From the NCBI GenBank assembly GCA_025765615.1, contig JAIVFJ010000071.1, forward strand, positions 124,001 to 188,000: DNA of 64,000 nucleotides. Reading direction: 5' to 3'. This stretch comes from Zopfochytrium polystomum (taxonomy: Eukaryota; Chytridiomycota; Chytridiomycetes; Chytridiales; Chytridiaceae). Positions within the stretch are counted from its first letter, which is position 1. The number at the start of each line of letters is the position of its first letter. Below are positions 45,272 to 55,025 of the stretch, piece by piece. Position numbers and translations under genes: made by a program. Below the pieces are notes generated by a model. The model was not told the DNA's origin, ran no database searches, and saw only the letters and a program-made list of their open reading frames with translations.

Positions 45272-46214
45272 GATGTGCTTCGCTTCCTCGTTCCTTCTGC
45301 TCGTCCTTGAAACTGTGCGCTAGCGCTTGTCCTGGAGGTTGGGTTGGAAGACCGTCGCCAGACGATAAGTCAGTCATGAAATTACGATCGCTGAAGCGAG
45401 CCAAAGATGTGCATACGGTTAGTAGCTGTTGCAGGTTGAATCGGGCTTTTCATCAGGAATTATATAGGGAATGATTGGGTTTTTGGAACATAACGGACCC
45501 CGGCGATCAGTGCTTTTTTCCCTTGTAGCGCCATGCCTTTCGGACATTTTTCATTTCGATGGAACGCGGAGTCCTGGACGGATGTGTTGTCGTCCGGGCT
45601 TGTCTTCACGATGTAAACATTTCTAATTGCGAAAACCGAACTTTCTTCGCTTTTTCTTTTTTTTTTTCTTCTTTTTTTTTCTTCGTTTTTTCTTTTTTTT
45701 TCGACGCATTCGATAAACATCCATCAGTTCTTGCTTTCTAAGAAAGAAAGAAACAAACGCAGAGTTAATCCGACTCCGGGTCCCGCCGGCGTTTGTGCTT
45801 CTTGAGTCCCCGATTCTTCTCAGGAGGTTCTATGTTTCCCGGTCCTTTGCGCTTTCTCCCGTTCCCACCCAGCTGCCATGACTACGAACACACTTGTCAG
45901 GACAGAACGGTTTCCAGAGTGCATAGGAAAACTCTGCTTATCAGCGGCTTTCGGATTTCGCTGAGTTTAACGAAGGCTCACAGATAGTACAAACGAGCAT
46001 TCGAACAAATACAGAAATAACGATTAGGGAAAAAGAAGCAGACTCCCACGTCTGAAACAATGAAAAGGAGGAAAGCTGATTAGGTTCACATAACTTCCTG
46101 ACGCGCCGTTCAGACACCCTTACTGCCGCCGCCCCTCCGCACCTTCCCCCTCCCCACCCACCGCGCTCCACTCTCCGCCCGCCCTTTTTTCGTCCTCCGC
46201 CCCGCCAGAACTCA
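45272..46214. other. promoter of copy 6 and spacer
   Basis: GACGGATG lies at 45577-45584 with an imperfect inverted partner CGTCC at 45591-45595, about 306-313 bp upstream of the start, as in the other copies. T-rich runs occur at 45650-45705. No gene was seen in 45720-46214. Confidence 0.45.
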
Positions 46215-48917
46215 TCAATTCCCCGCCCCGCCCATCGCCGCCACCACGCCCACCACGGATGACGTCGACCGTCCCCGCGACCTTCCTCCTCTTCTTCCTC
46301 CCCTTCGGCATCCCGCCTCCACCGCCACCCCCGCGACCGCCGCCGTCATTCCGTTGTCCACCTCGCCGCCTCCTCCGCGCCCGGACCCCGCCGCAACAAC
46401 AGCGACGCGGGCGCACCACGCGGCGACGGCGACGGCGGCGGCGAGGGCGGCGGCGTGGAGGAGGCGACGGTAGGCGGAGAGCTCGCGGAGCAAGGCCGCG
46501 GGGAGGGCGGTCCGTCGGCGTCGTGGTCGTCGTCATCGGCGTCGCCGTCGTCGTGTTCGGTTAATTCGGGTGGGGACACGATGCGCAGTTCGTCGCGGTC
46601 GGAGGACGGCGGGGGGTCGCCGGGTGGTGGTGGGGTGTAGGCGGGGAGTGGCTGGTGGGTGGAGCTTTTGAGAGAAGCGTCGTTGGCGGCCGCGGCGGCG
46701 TCTTTCCAGGCGTTGTAGTTGTTACACGTGTCGATGAGCGATGAAGAGACGCCGCGGTCGACCACGTCGGCCGGGGACGCGACAAACAGCATGGCGAGGC
46801 CAGCGGCAATGTGCCAGTCGATGTGGCACTGGATTGGAGGTGGGTTGGGTTTTTTTTGACAAGGTTGACAAGTGAATTGGTTAGTGTTTGTCAAAGCTAC
46901 TCCACAGAGAATCGTAAACTCACATGGAACAGCCAGACGCCCGGATTGTCAGCGACAAACCTGACAATCGTGTACCCAAAACGACACCTCCCCAGACGCT
47001 TCGTCGACAACGCACTCTCCCTCCCCGCACCCTCGCGGACGGTGGTGGGACACGCGTCGATCGTGACCACATCCCTTTTCAGCGGGTTCGCCGCGGCCCC
47101 GCTGACGGTGTCTTCGTCAACAACCGGTACATCATGGATCGAGCGGGCGGAAGCCGCGGGCGACGACCCAGAAATGGTGACCGTGGAGGTGGAAGGGGTG
47201 CTCACCGGGGTCGCGGTTGATCAGGGTGACCTGGACGACCTGGTACCGTTCGAGCTGGACAGTGTTGGCGGACGGTGGCAGCGCAAAGACGGGATGCGCG
47301 GCGGGTGGGCGAGGGCGACGAGGACGGGTTGGCCGGCGAGGGCGCGAAAGGACGTGCCGGCGGGGTCGATGTTCGGGAAGGCCGGGCGGGGCCCGGCGAG
47401 CGTCGACACGTTGGCGGTGGTGAAGGACGAGGTGTGGTGGGAGAGGTAGACGTAGCTTTTTTGGAAGCTGTCGGCGCTGCGCGTTTCAAAGTTGAAGGAG
47501 AAGAGGATGTGCAGCGAGTTTGCGGTGAGGCTTGGGGCTGGCTGCGGTGGGATTGGTCTGAGGTCGGTGTCTCGAAGGACAACGGGGGCGTCAAGAGGAA
47601 GGGAGGTTGAGCTAAGGAAGGGCGGCGAGCCAGCGTATTTGAAATGAGCAAGCACGGTGTCGTTGAAACCTGCCGAAGGGCTCATTACGGTCCACGCAGG
47701 GCCGTGAAACATGACTGCTCGAATCCAGTAGCTCGACGGAGGTTGGTCCGCAGTGACGAGGACACTGCGGGTAAATGTCAAATAACGTAAACAGAGAGCG
47801 AAACAAGGCAAGCGTGCTCACGAGAATCTCTGCGCCACGTTGAGCTCAACGGCATCCACGGTATACGGCTCGACGGCAAAGCCGTCGACCTCAATGACCT
47901 TCAAGCGATGCGCGTCAACGCTGAACCGAAAGCCAGCGTAAGCTGCCGTGTTGACAAGCCGAAGGCGGTGCGTCTTTCCTGCGTCGAACTGGTAGACGGC
48001 TGGCTCCTGCTGGATGCACAATTTCGAGACCTTTGCGCAGTCGTACACGCCGCGGCCGTTGATGAGACCAGAGTCGAACATGGGCTCCATCCCGGTCGGG
48101 TTCGCGGTGCCGTTGAGGTAGAACGTGGACGTGAGAATGTCGGTCGGGGTGTGGTACCAGTCGGAGAGCTCGAATGTGGTGTCTGAATCGTAAGGGGGGT
48201 GGACAGCAGCGACGGACGGGTCGTCCAGGATGATGACGGGTCCGCGGAGACCGTCTGCGTACTGCGTTTGATGATGCGCGTGGAACCAGTAAGTTCCAGA
48301 GTGGTTTGCGGTGGAAAAGCGGTAGGTGAAAGAGTGACCCGGCGGGATCGGACACTGTGTGGAACCGACTAGGGAGTGCGCTTCAGATTTGGTGATAGTG
48401 GTGGCGCAAAGAGGTTACCTGCACCATCCATCTCGTTCGTTCCGTTCTGGTGGAGACCGTGCCTGAATCGTCACAATGGCACCCACCAATCATGATCGTC
48501 AAAACAAGGCGCCAAAATGCTGAAGTCATCTTTGCACTCACCAATGCAAAGCCGTTGGGTGATCGAGTGCATTCTGTACGTTCACAACGACATTATCGCC
48601 AGACTGGACGACCACGGATGTCTTTGTAACGTAACCGGTTATGTGAGATGTTAGCGATCCAAGACATAAAAAATTGTTCGTTTGAAGCCAGCGAAAAGCA
48701 AAAGAAGAAAAGTCGGCGCAGGTCGCGAAAGGCCCACCTCATGTCCTGGTCTGCCGTTTATCGCGTAGGCCATGCGGGGGACGCCATCCAGGCTCTGCAT
48801 GGTCTGCGATATGGTCCAGTTGTACTCGACAACCTTTGCATGCGCCATCGCGCAAGGCAGTAGCGCGACAAGAACACCCAAGCGAAGGCGGGTCGCCCAT
48901 GCGCACGCCAAGGACAT
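46215..48917 (-). CDS. multicopper oxidase (laccase/ferroxidase-like), frame problems
   Basis: A secreted or membrane-anchored copper oxidase. Exons are 48917-48738, 48621-48542, 48462-48419, 48368-47822, 47764-46924 and 46828 onward. The signal peptide is MSLACAWATRLRLGVLVALL...AMAHA. Copper-ligand motifs in order are HWHGLHQNG, GTYWFHAHH, HPFHLHGHHFWVV and WLFHCHIDWH. Within exon 5 the segment holding HPFHLHGH (about 47130-47295) is one frame off its surroundings, and the frame is regained afterwards, so two compensating indels or unrecognised introns are implied. One frame of the last exon ends at 46346; a phase-consistent alternative intron (donor GTGTCC, acceptor GCGAG) leads to a hydrophobic helix (LLHAAALAAAVAVAAWCARV) and a stop at 46215, giving a membrane anchor. 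Confidence 0.78.
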
Positions 48918-49842
48918 GCGTTCCCGAACGGCGGCGGTGGCGGGGGCAAAAAAAGCTGGCTGAGCGAGCATGCGCAGTCGTTCGCTGCGAACGTGAGACG
49001 ACGGCAATCGCATGAGGGCCGACCGGGCTGGGGCTTGCCGGTGCTCACAACACCGGCCGTGACTGTCTGCAGCCTGTTTCGCATCCAGTGCCGAAAAAGG
49101 AGATGCCGCGGCCGCCGCCGTCGCAGTGTTCTTGGCATCCTCCAGGTCCTGCTCCTCCTCCTCGTCTTCGTCCTCGTCCTCCGGCTTGATCGCCGTTGTT
49201 GCGGATGGGCGCCGGCGTCGGCGGAGGCGAGCTGGAGTGGACTGTCGGGACGACGACGACGATCCGGACCATCTGGCTGATTGGGACCGGGACAGACACA
49301 GAGACAGACGTGTGTCTTTACTTGCTTTTTCTGCTTCTTTTCCTTTCTTTCTCATCTTCTTTCTCTTGCTTCTGTCTCCGTCAGCTGTGCATTCATGCAT
49401 ATGCGATTCAAGGGCTTTCCTCGGGCCAATCCTGCGTGCGCGTTGGACCCACGCGCGCACACCCACCACCCCATGCGAGATGCAATTCAGATGCAATTGG
49501 GTGGAACGAAGTTTACAGTAGTTGCACAAGCAGCAGCAGCAGCCGAAGCTAACATGCCTGCAGCTATACTCTCGATTCACGGTAAGCATATGAGCCGACC
49601 AACAACTACAAAGGCCTGAAGGGGGAAAAAAAAAAAAAAATCACATCGATCGCATTGAAAGAGGAGGTTTCTAGAACGGCAGGGCAGTTCCCCGTACAAA
49701 TCAACAAAACCAAAAAAAAATGCCGTTGAAATTCTAAATTTAGACGGGCCGAACTCGGGAAACATACCCCACAAACCAATTGAGGAGAATAAGCAGTTGT
49801 GCTCCCACCCCACCCCCATTCGACCGCAGCCAGCCCGCACAA
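48918..49842. other. spacer with promoter region
   Basis: Upstream of the multicopper oxidase and of the next plus-strand gene. Short Ser/Leu-rich frames here are in low-complexity (CTC)n sequence around 49140-49190, and none has family support. Confidence 0.4.
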
Positions 49843-52502
49843 ATGCGAGGCGGCAGACTCTCCCCGAGCTCGCGCGCCGTCATCATTCGGTCATGCTCGC
49901 TCCTGCTCTCGGAGTCGGTCATCCCGTTCCGCGTCTTCAAATGCTACCTTCCACAGACAGAGGATACCCCCTTGCTTTCGTCCGCTGCGACGCTCGCCCT
50001 TGCAGCCATGGCGCGACCGGCTCCAGCCCCCGCACCGCCAGGGCCGTCCGCGTCCGTCGCGCCGACCGGCAGCCCGCCCGTGGCTCCGACGTCCACCGAC
50101 GGGACCGAAAGAGCACGGTCTGACAGTCGTCAGAGCCGAACCACGGTGCCGACTGGCAGCGACAGCAGCGGTAGCGGCGGCAGCAGCAGCAGCAGCGGCG
50201 GCAGTAGCAGCGACAGCAGCAGCAGCAGCAGCGAGGGCAGCGCGGAAGGATCTGGAGTCGCGGTGCGGCCAAAGCGGGCAAAGAAGAACGACTGGGTCGC
50301 GGCGTACCGGCACATCGACTGTGAGTGGAGCCTGCAGATGATGGACAAGATGTTCAACGCATCGTTTGTCGAATTTGTGCGGAACGAGAAGAACTGCGAC
50401 TTCACCGGGAGGCATTTGGCGGGGCTCGTCAAGGTTTCTTTGACAGACCTGGAGGGAGCCAAAACATGCTTGTTAAACGTTCCATCCGCTACACAAAAAC
50501 AACACTTGAAACAAAGGAATACAAGCTTGAACAAGTCGTTCACGGCATCAAATGGCTCGTGGAAGGCTGGTCGACCGAATGCACCGCGCGGCTTCTCAAG
50601 CACGTCTTTGAGGACTGGCTTCCCGAGCTCGCAGCCTTTGTCATTGCAAAAGTCGGTGCGTCATGGTAAAATTGGGAGCCAACATTTTAGCTCTTTGCTT
50701 CGAAATAATTTAATTGGCCCAAAAAATGTTCATCTTCCTGGACTCTAGGTCGACACGACCGAAAATGGGATTGGTCGTCGGCTTCATGATGGTTGGAGAG
50801 TCGGTCGGCGTCGTAGCTTTGTTCATCAGGTCGTTGACCCTCGGGTGGGACATTGATCGCATCACGGAGCTCATCTCATGCTTGGGTAATTGCTCCTGGC
50901 GGGTTTTCATTCGCGTGTGCGTCAACTCTCGAGTGGGGGAGAGCTGATTCTCTCAACTCATGACCATTTTTTCGCCTTGAACAGACAGCGTGCTAGAGTG
51001 GCCGGACGAGGTATTTAAACGATGGGGAAAAAAAATGACTCGCGCAGAACGAGAATTCTCCCTTTTCGCACATCTAAACAAAACTCCCCCAACCGAAACC
51101 ACCGCCTCAGTTTTTCGGCGAGTTCTCCGAAGTCTTTATCCGCGAGCTGATGGACGGCAAGCGGCGCGGCGAAAACGACCACATCGAGCCCAGCGACATG
51201 GTCAAGGCCCTCGCGCTAATGTACAAGACCTCGGCCGCGCAAACAAACTACCGAATCGTAAAGTTCCAGAGGGGAGATTTTTCTTGCATTAGTTCACCTA
51301 ATCTCCCTACCCTACCCACCCCCAACCCAAAAAACAACAAGGTCCTCACCGACCTCCGCCTCACGCTCGCCAAATGCAGCTACATCGCCCAGTTCACCCA
51401 CGCCGTGACGTGCTCCGACTGCCTCCACCGCCTCTCCTGCGCGCACCCGTCCTCGGTCGGCGTCATCCAGCAGAACGGCTTCCACAGCATTAGCCCCTCG
51501 ACCGTCGCCGCACTCTCGCGCCGCCAGCGGCGCGGCGAGGGCTCTGCCGCTGGCGCTGCCGGCGGGTTCGTCGGGCTGCTGACGGGGCTCCTCGGCGTGT
51601 CGACGGACGCGGACGCGGCGGGGGCGACCGAGTCGGTGCGCCGGATCCTGGAGCTGCTGGACACGCCGGTGGGGCACGTGCTCGCGACCAGCGTGGCCGC
51701 GGCGGGCGGCGGCAGCGGGACGACGGGGGTGGGGGGTGCCCTGGGTGGCGGTGGTGGAGTCGCCGGGATGCTGCTGCGGCGCGGCAGCGACACGACGCAA
51801 GGCGGGTCGTTCTTCACACTTGACTCGCTTGGCGGCGGGGGCAGCGGGTCAGAAGGGGATCCGCTGTCGTCTTCGTCAGAGACGGAGACGGCCGGGGATC
51901 GATTTACGAGCGGTAGCAGCTCGTACTACGACGAGACGGTGGACGAGAGCGACGGCGACGTCGTCGGCGCGGCGGCGGTGGTGGATGCCGAGGAGCTGTT
52001 GGAGAGCTTGGGGCTGGGCGGGCCGCTCTTCCGCAGCTTTGGGCTGTACCACCAGTCGTCGACGCTGTCTACAAGCAGCAGCAGCAGCAGCAGTAGCAGC
52101 AATGGGGCAGCACGGCCCGAGTCGCATCGGGACTCTGCCGCCTCGGCGCTCGCGCGGCCGAGGCCGGCGTCGCTTCTGCGCAGCGAGACGAATGCCGGGT
52201 TGAGCAGCGGGTCGCAGGCGTCGCTGTCGATCACGATCGACGACCAGGACGCCCGGAGCACGGGGGATTTGGGCGACGTGGACGCGGAGATCGAAGCTTT
52301 GTGTGTGGCGATGGAGGCGTCTGGCGCCGCACAGAGAGTTGGCGGAGCGGAGCAGGCGGCGAGTCGGGCTGGCTATCGCGTGATGGAGCGTCAGGGAGGG
52401 TCGCGCCGAGGAACGCCTGGCGGAGGGTCAAAGCGGCTTACTCCGTCCGCGTCTTGGACCGACGGCACGACGGCATCGCAGCCCCAGTTTCCGCAAATGT
52501 AA
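49843..52502 (+). CDS. unidentified protein with helical core and Ser-rich tail
   Basis: Six exons (49843-50433, 50517-50665, 50749-50885, 50985-51010, 51111-51257 and 51342-52502) join in phase to 736 residues. A later ATG at 50008 (GCCATGG) is also possible. Order: a Pro/Ala-rich start; a Ser/Gly tract coded by AGC repeats (about 50160-50235); a conserved-looking helical region beginning KNDWVAAYRHIDCEWSLQMM and GRHLAGLVKEYKLEQVVHGI; a hydrophobic stretch MGLVVGFMMVGESVGVVALF; then FGEFSEVFIRELMDGKRRGE and SDMVKALALMYKTSAAQ; a Cys-containing THAVTCSDCLHRLSC; and a long Gly/Ser-rich tail. I do not recognise the family. The hydrophobic stretch could be buried helix or membrane. Confidence 0.65.
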
Positions 52503-52623
52503 ATAAAAATCTGTACTCCGATTATCGAAAAGGAGGCGAACTGGGCAACAACTGCGGGGTTGTTCCTCCAACTTCAATAAGCTTACCAAACCGGCTTCCC
52601 AATCTAAGAAAAAAAGACGATAC

Positions 52624-52715
52624 CGCCCCCACGACGATTTGAACGCCGATCTCCGCCGGTCGGTAGTTTGTTGTTAGGTTTGTTGGCGGTGTCCTAGCCA
52701 TTGGACAACGGGGGC
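52624..52715 (-). tRNA. tRNA-Glu-like gene with 27-nt anticodon loop
   Basis: The minus strand has a near-complete cloverleaf: acceptor GCCCCCG/TGGGGGC, D arm GTCC-AATGGCTA-GGAC, anticodon stem CCGCC/GGCGG, variable AGAT, T arm CGGCG-TTCAAAT-CGTCG. GGACACCGCC...GGCGG is the arrangement of bacterial/organellar tRNA-Glu. The 7-nt loop CTTTCAC expected there is replaced by 27 nt (AACAAACCTAAC...CGACC). If this includes a 20-nt intron after position 37, the anticodon would be CAA and position 33 would be A rather than the invariant U. No isotype can therefore be given. It could be an intron-bearing gene, a tRNA pseudogene, or an organelle-derived insertion. Confidence 0.55.
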
Positions 52716-52763
52716 ATACAATATGAACCTTTTTTTTTAAATATTTATCGTTTACTTCAGTAA

Positions 52764-53171
52764 TCAAAATGACTTTGCCCAGGACTTTGCCCAAAGAGCG
52801 AAAGCTCGTCGTCCAGTGCCTCGAAAATCGTCAAACACGTGGACCTGCCTTCGTTCGGTGCTATTGAACCGAACGGCGAAGATGTCGTGGGGTGGTGCTG
52901 ATTTTTTTGAACATGTGGCTGCACCGGAACTGAGTATTTCAATTTTTCCGGAGGGTGCAACACTCTTGCCAAGATTCTCGTGACCATCATGATGCAAGTT
53001 GCGCTGAGCCAACACTGCGGTGCGTTGAAAGTATCTTTGTGAAGTCAACAGATATCTGTGACGGATCAAGGAATTCCATGGGGATGTTTTTACATTCATG
53101 GTCACCAAACTGTTTATATGCAACGATTCTGCGACATTGGTCATATAGCCAACAGAGAGCCATCTATACAT
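52764..53171 (-). CDS. hypothetical small protein (weak)
   Basis: An ATG-started 135-residue frame, MYRWLSVGYMTNVAESLHIN to RRAFALWAKSWAKSF. It has no signal peptide, helix pattern or family I recognise, and its codon use is less GC-rich than that of nearby genes. It may be a decayed fragment. The rest of 52716-53468 holds nothing else I can support. Confidence 0.3.
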   Translation of the reverse strand: MYRWLSVGYMTNVAESLHINSLVTMNVKTSPWNSLIRHRYLLTSQRYFQRTAVLAQRNLHHDGHENLGKSVAPSGKIEILSSGAATCSKKSAPPHDIFAVRFNSTERRQVHVFDDFRGTGRRAFALWAKSWAKSF

Positions 53172-53468
53172 TAGACATGGCGTGGCAGGTGAGTCTTAAC
53201 CGGTTAAAGACGCCACCAATCCTTTGCGGGTAGTGCTTTCCGCTGGTCGTTCTCTGAGGAAGCAGCTCTATTTTTTTTTTTTATCTGAGTCCAAGGAAAG
53301 CAGATGGGTAATCAAGCAACGTGAGCTCCCTCTTCCACTTACGACCTTCCAGTTTTTTTCTTTGTACTTTGGTGAAGTGATGTGGTGTCGGTGGTGCTGA
53401 CTGCGTGGTTGAAGAACCGAACCGCCGATCTCTTTTAAAGTCAACTCTGTGAAGGACGACACCACGAC

Positions 53469-54676
53469 ATGTCCGGGCCACCCCCCGTGGTGCCGCACAA
53501 CCTCGCGTCTGCCGGCGGCGGCGGAGCCGGCGTCGGCGGAGTCGGCGGCGGCGGCAGCGTCCAGATCCCGCGCGGTGGGTCCCTGCTGCAACTCATCCAC
53601 GACGACGACGACCTGGAGGCCGACCCGTGGCGCCGGCCGGACCCGCCGGCGTCGGCCATGGGCGGCGGCGGCGGCGGCGCCTCGCATCTCCACTCTTCGC
53701 CATTCTCCAAGCACACGCTCCACAAGCCCTTCCTCTTCTCCCCGACGGTCGCGCCCGGCGCAGCAGCGGCGGCAACAGGAGGCGGCGGAGGGCAATCGAC
53801 GACGGCCTCGACCGCGGGGACCCCGCTCCCGTCCGCATCCAGTCTGCTCGCCGGCGGCGGATCGTCCTCCTCCATGTTCAACACCCCTGCGGCTCCTCCC
53901 GCGTCAGTGCGTCAGCCACCCGCAGACTTTGAGGGCGGACTGCCCCCAACCCCGATCCACCAGGACATGTATTCGGCGTCTGATGCGAGCAGCGAGGGCG
54001 CATCGCCGACCGTCACGCCTGGAACTGCGAATCCTGCTCCGGCCGCGGGCGCGGGAGCGAAGGAGACCTCCATCTATGGGCGGTTTCTGTCGATTTTCCT
54101 GAGATCTCGTAGGGGCGACGACCCGAGCGCGCGGGTGCCCTTGTTGCGCGACGATGTCTTGACCGAGGAGGACGCCATTACGACGCATAGCGCTGCCTCA
54201 GCTTCTTCAGCAGCTGGACACGTGGATTACGACGATGGGCGACCAAGAGTGTACAGCTATTTGGGAGAATCCATCATCGTGTCAATCCTTTCACTCTTTT
54301 GTTTGGTAAGGCTCGTACTCTTCCGCTGAGCGACGTGGCGCTAACTGGTCTTTTCCAAAGTGCACGCTGCCGGTCGGATTAACGGCAGTATATTATGCAG
54401 CCAAGGTGCACATCCTTGTTTGCTCTTATTATGGCAGGCCTTAATGTTTAATGATGACACAAAAAGGTGAACCAACCCCCGAGTCCTTCGTCCCAGCCAC
54501 GCGCTGACGACGAACAAGGTATGTCGCGGAGCGCAAGTCGCCGGCGAAGCGAATATCGCGCTAGCCAGGTGCACAATGCGTTTATTGCGCGGACGCTTGC
54601 AATAATCGCCGGGACTGGTAGCATGATATTGTGGATAGTCGTGTTTGTGCTTTTTGCGCAGCTCTTGAGGCCGTAA
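53469..54676 (+). CDS. CD225/dispanin-domain membrane protein
   Basis: Three exons, 53469-54305, 54361-54405 and 54467-54676, all in phase 0, give 363 residues. The first 270 residues are Gly/Ser/Pro-rich and presumably cytosolic and disordered. The C-terminal 95 residues have the CD225 (dispanin, IFITM-like) pattern: a first helix SYLGESIIVSILSLFCL entering CTLPVGLTAVYYAAKV (conserved C..P.G..A.YYA.KV), a polar loop with ASQVHNAFIARTLA, and a second helix IIAGTGSMILWIVVFVLFAQ. Such proteins are two-helix membrane proteins; fungal roles are little known. The short middle exon encodes exactly the conserved turn. Confidence 0.82.
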
Positions 54677-55025
54677 ATCGTCAAGATGGTTGGAAGCTAG
54701 CTCGAGCGGCTGTTCCATTAGCCATTGCGTTTTTCGTTGTGTTCGCTTGGGTTGGGAGCCCTTCACTTTTTGGCAATCTCGACACCCTGGTCTACCTGCT
54801 CCTTGGCATCCCGCCTCAGTGTTATCTAGCTTTTAAGTGCAGTCATACCGGGCCTATGCGCGAGGTTTGGTCGTGGCCCCGACGAGAACTGGCAATATAA
54901 TTGGAGCCCGGTGGCAACCGTCTTTTCTTGCTTTCTTTTTTTTTCAATCACTCGGGCCGGACCAAGCAAGCCAGCCGCCGGCCACATTTAACGACAACCT
55001 ACCTCCACCCACTGCCGTTTTGCCG

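Noticed and set aside
46120..46564. plus- and minus-strand Arg-rich frames near the oxidase end
   Set aside because: Arg/Pro/Ser runs typical of wrong frames in (CCG)n DNA, except the single frame with a hydrophobic helix discussed under the oxidase.
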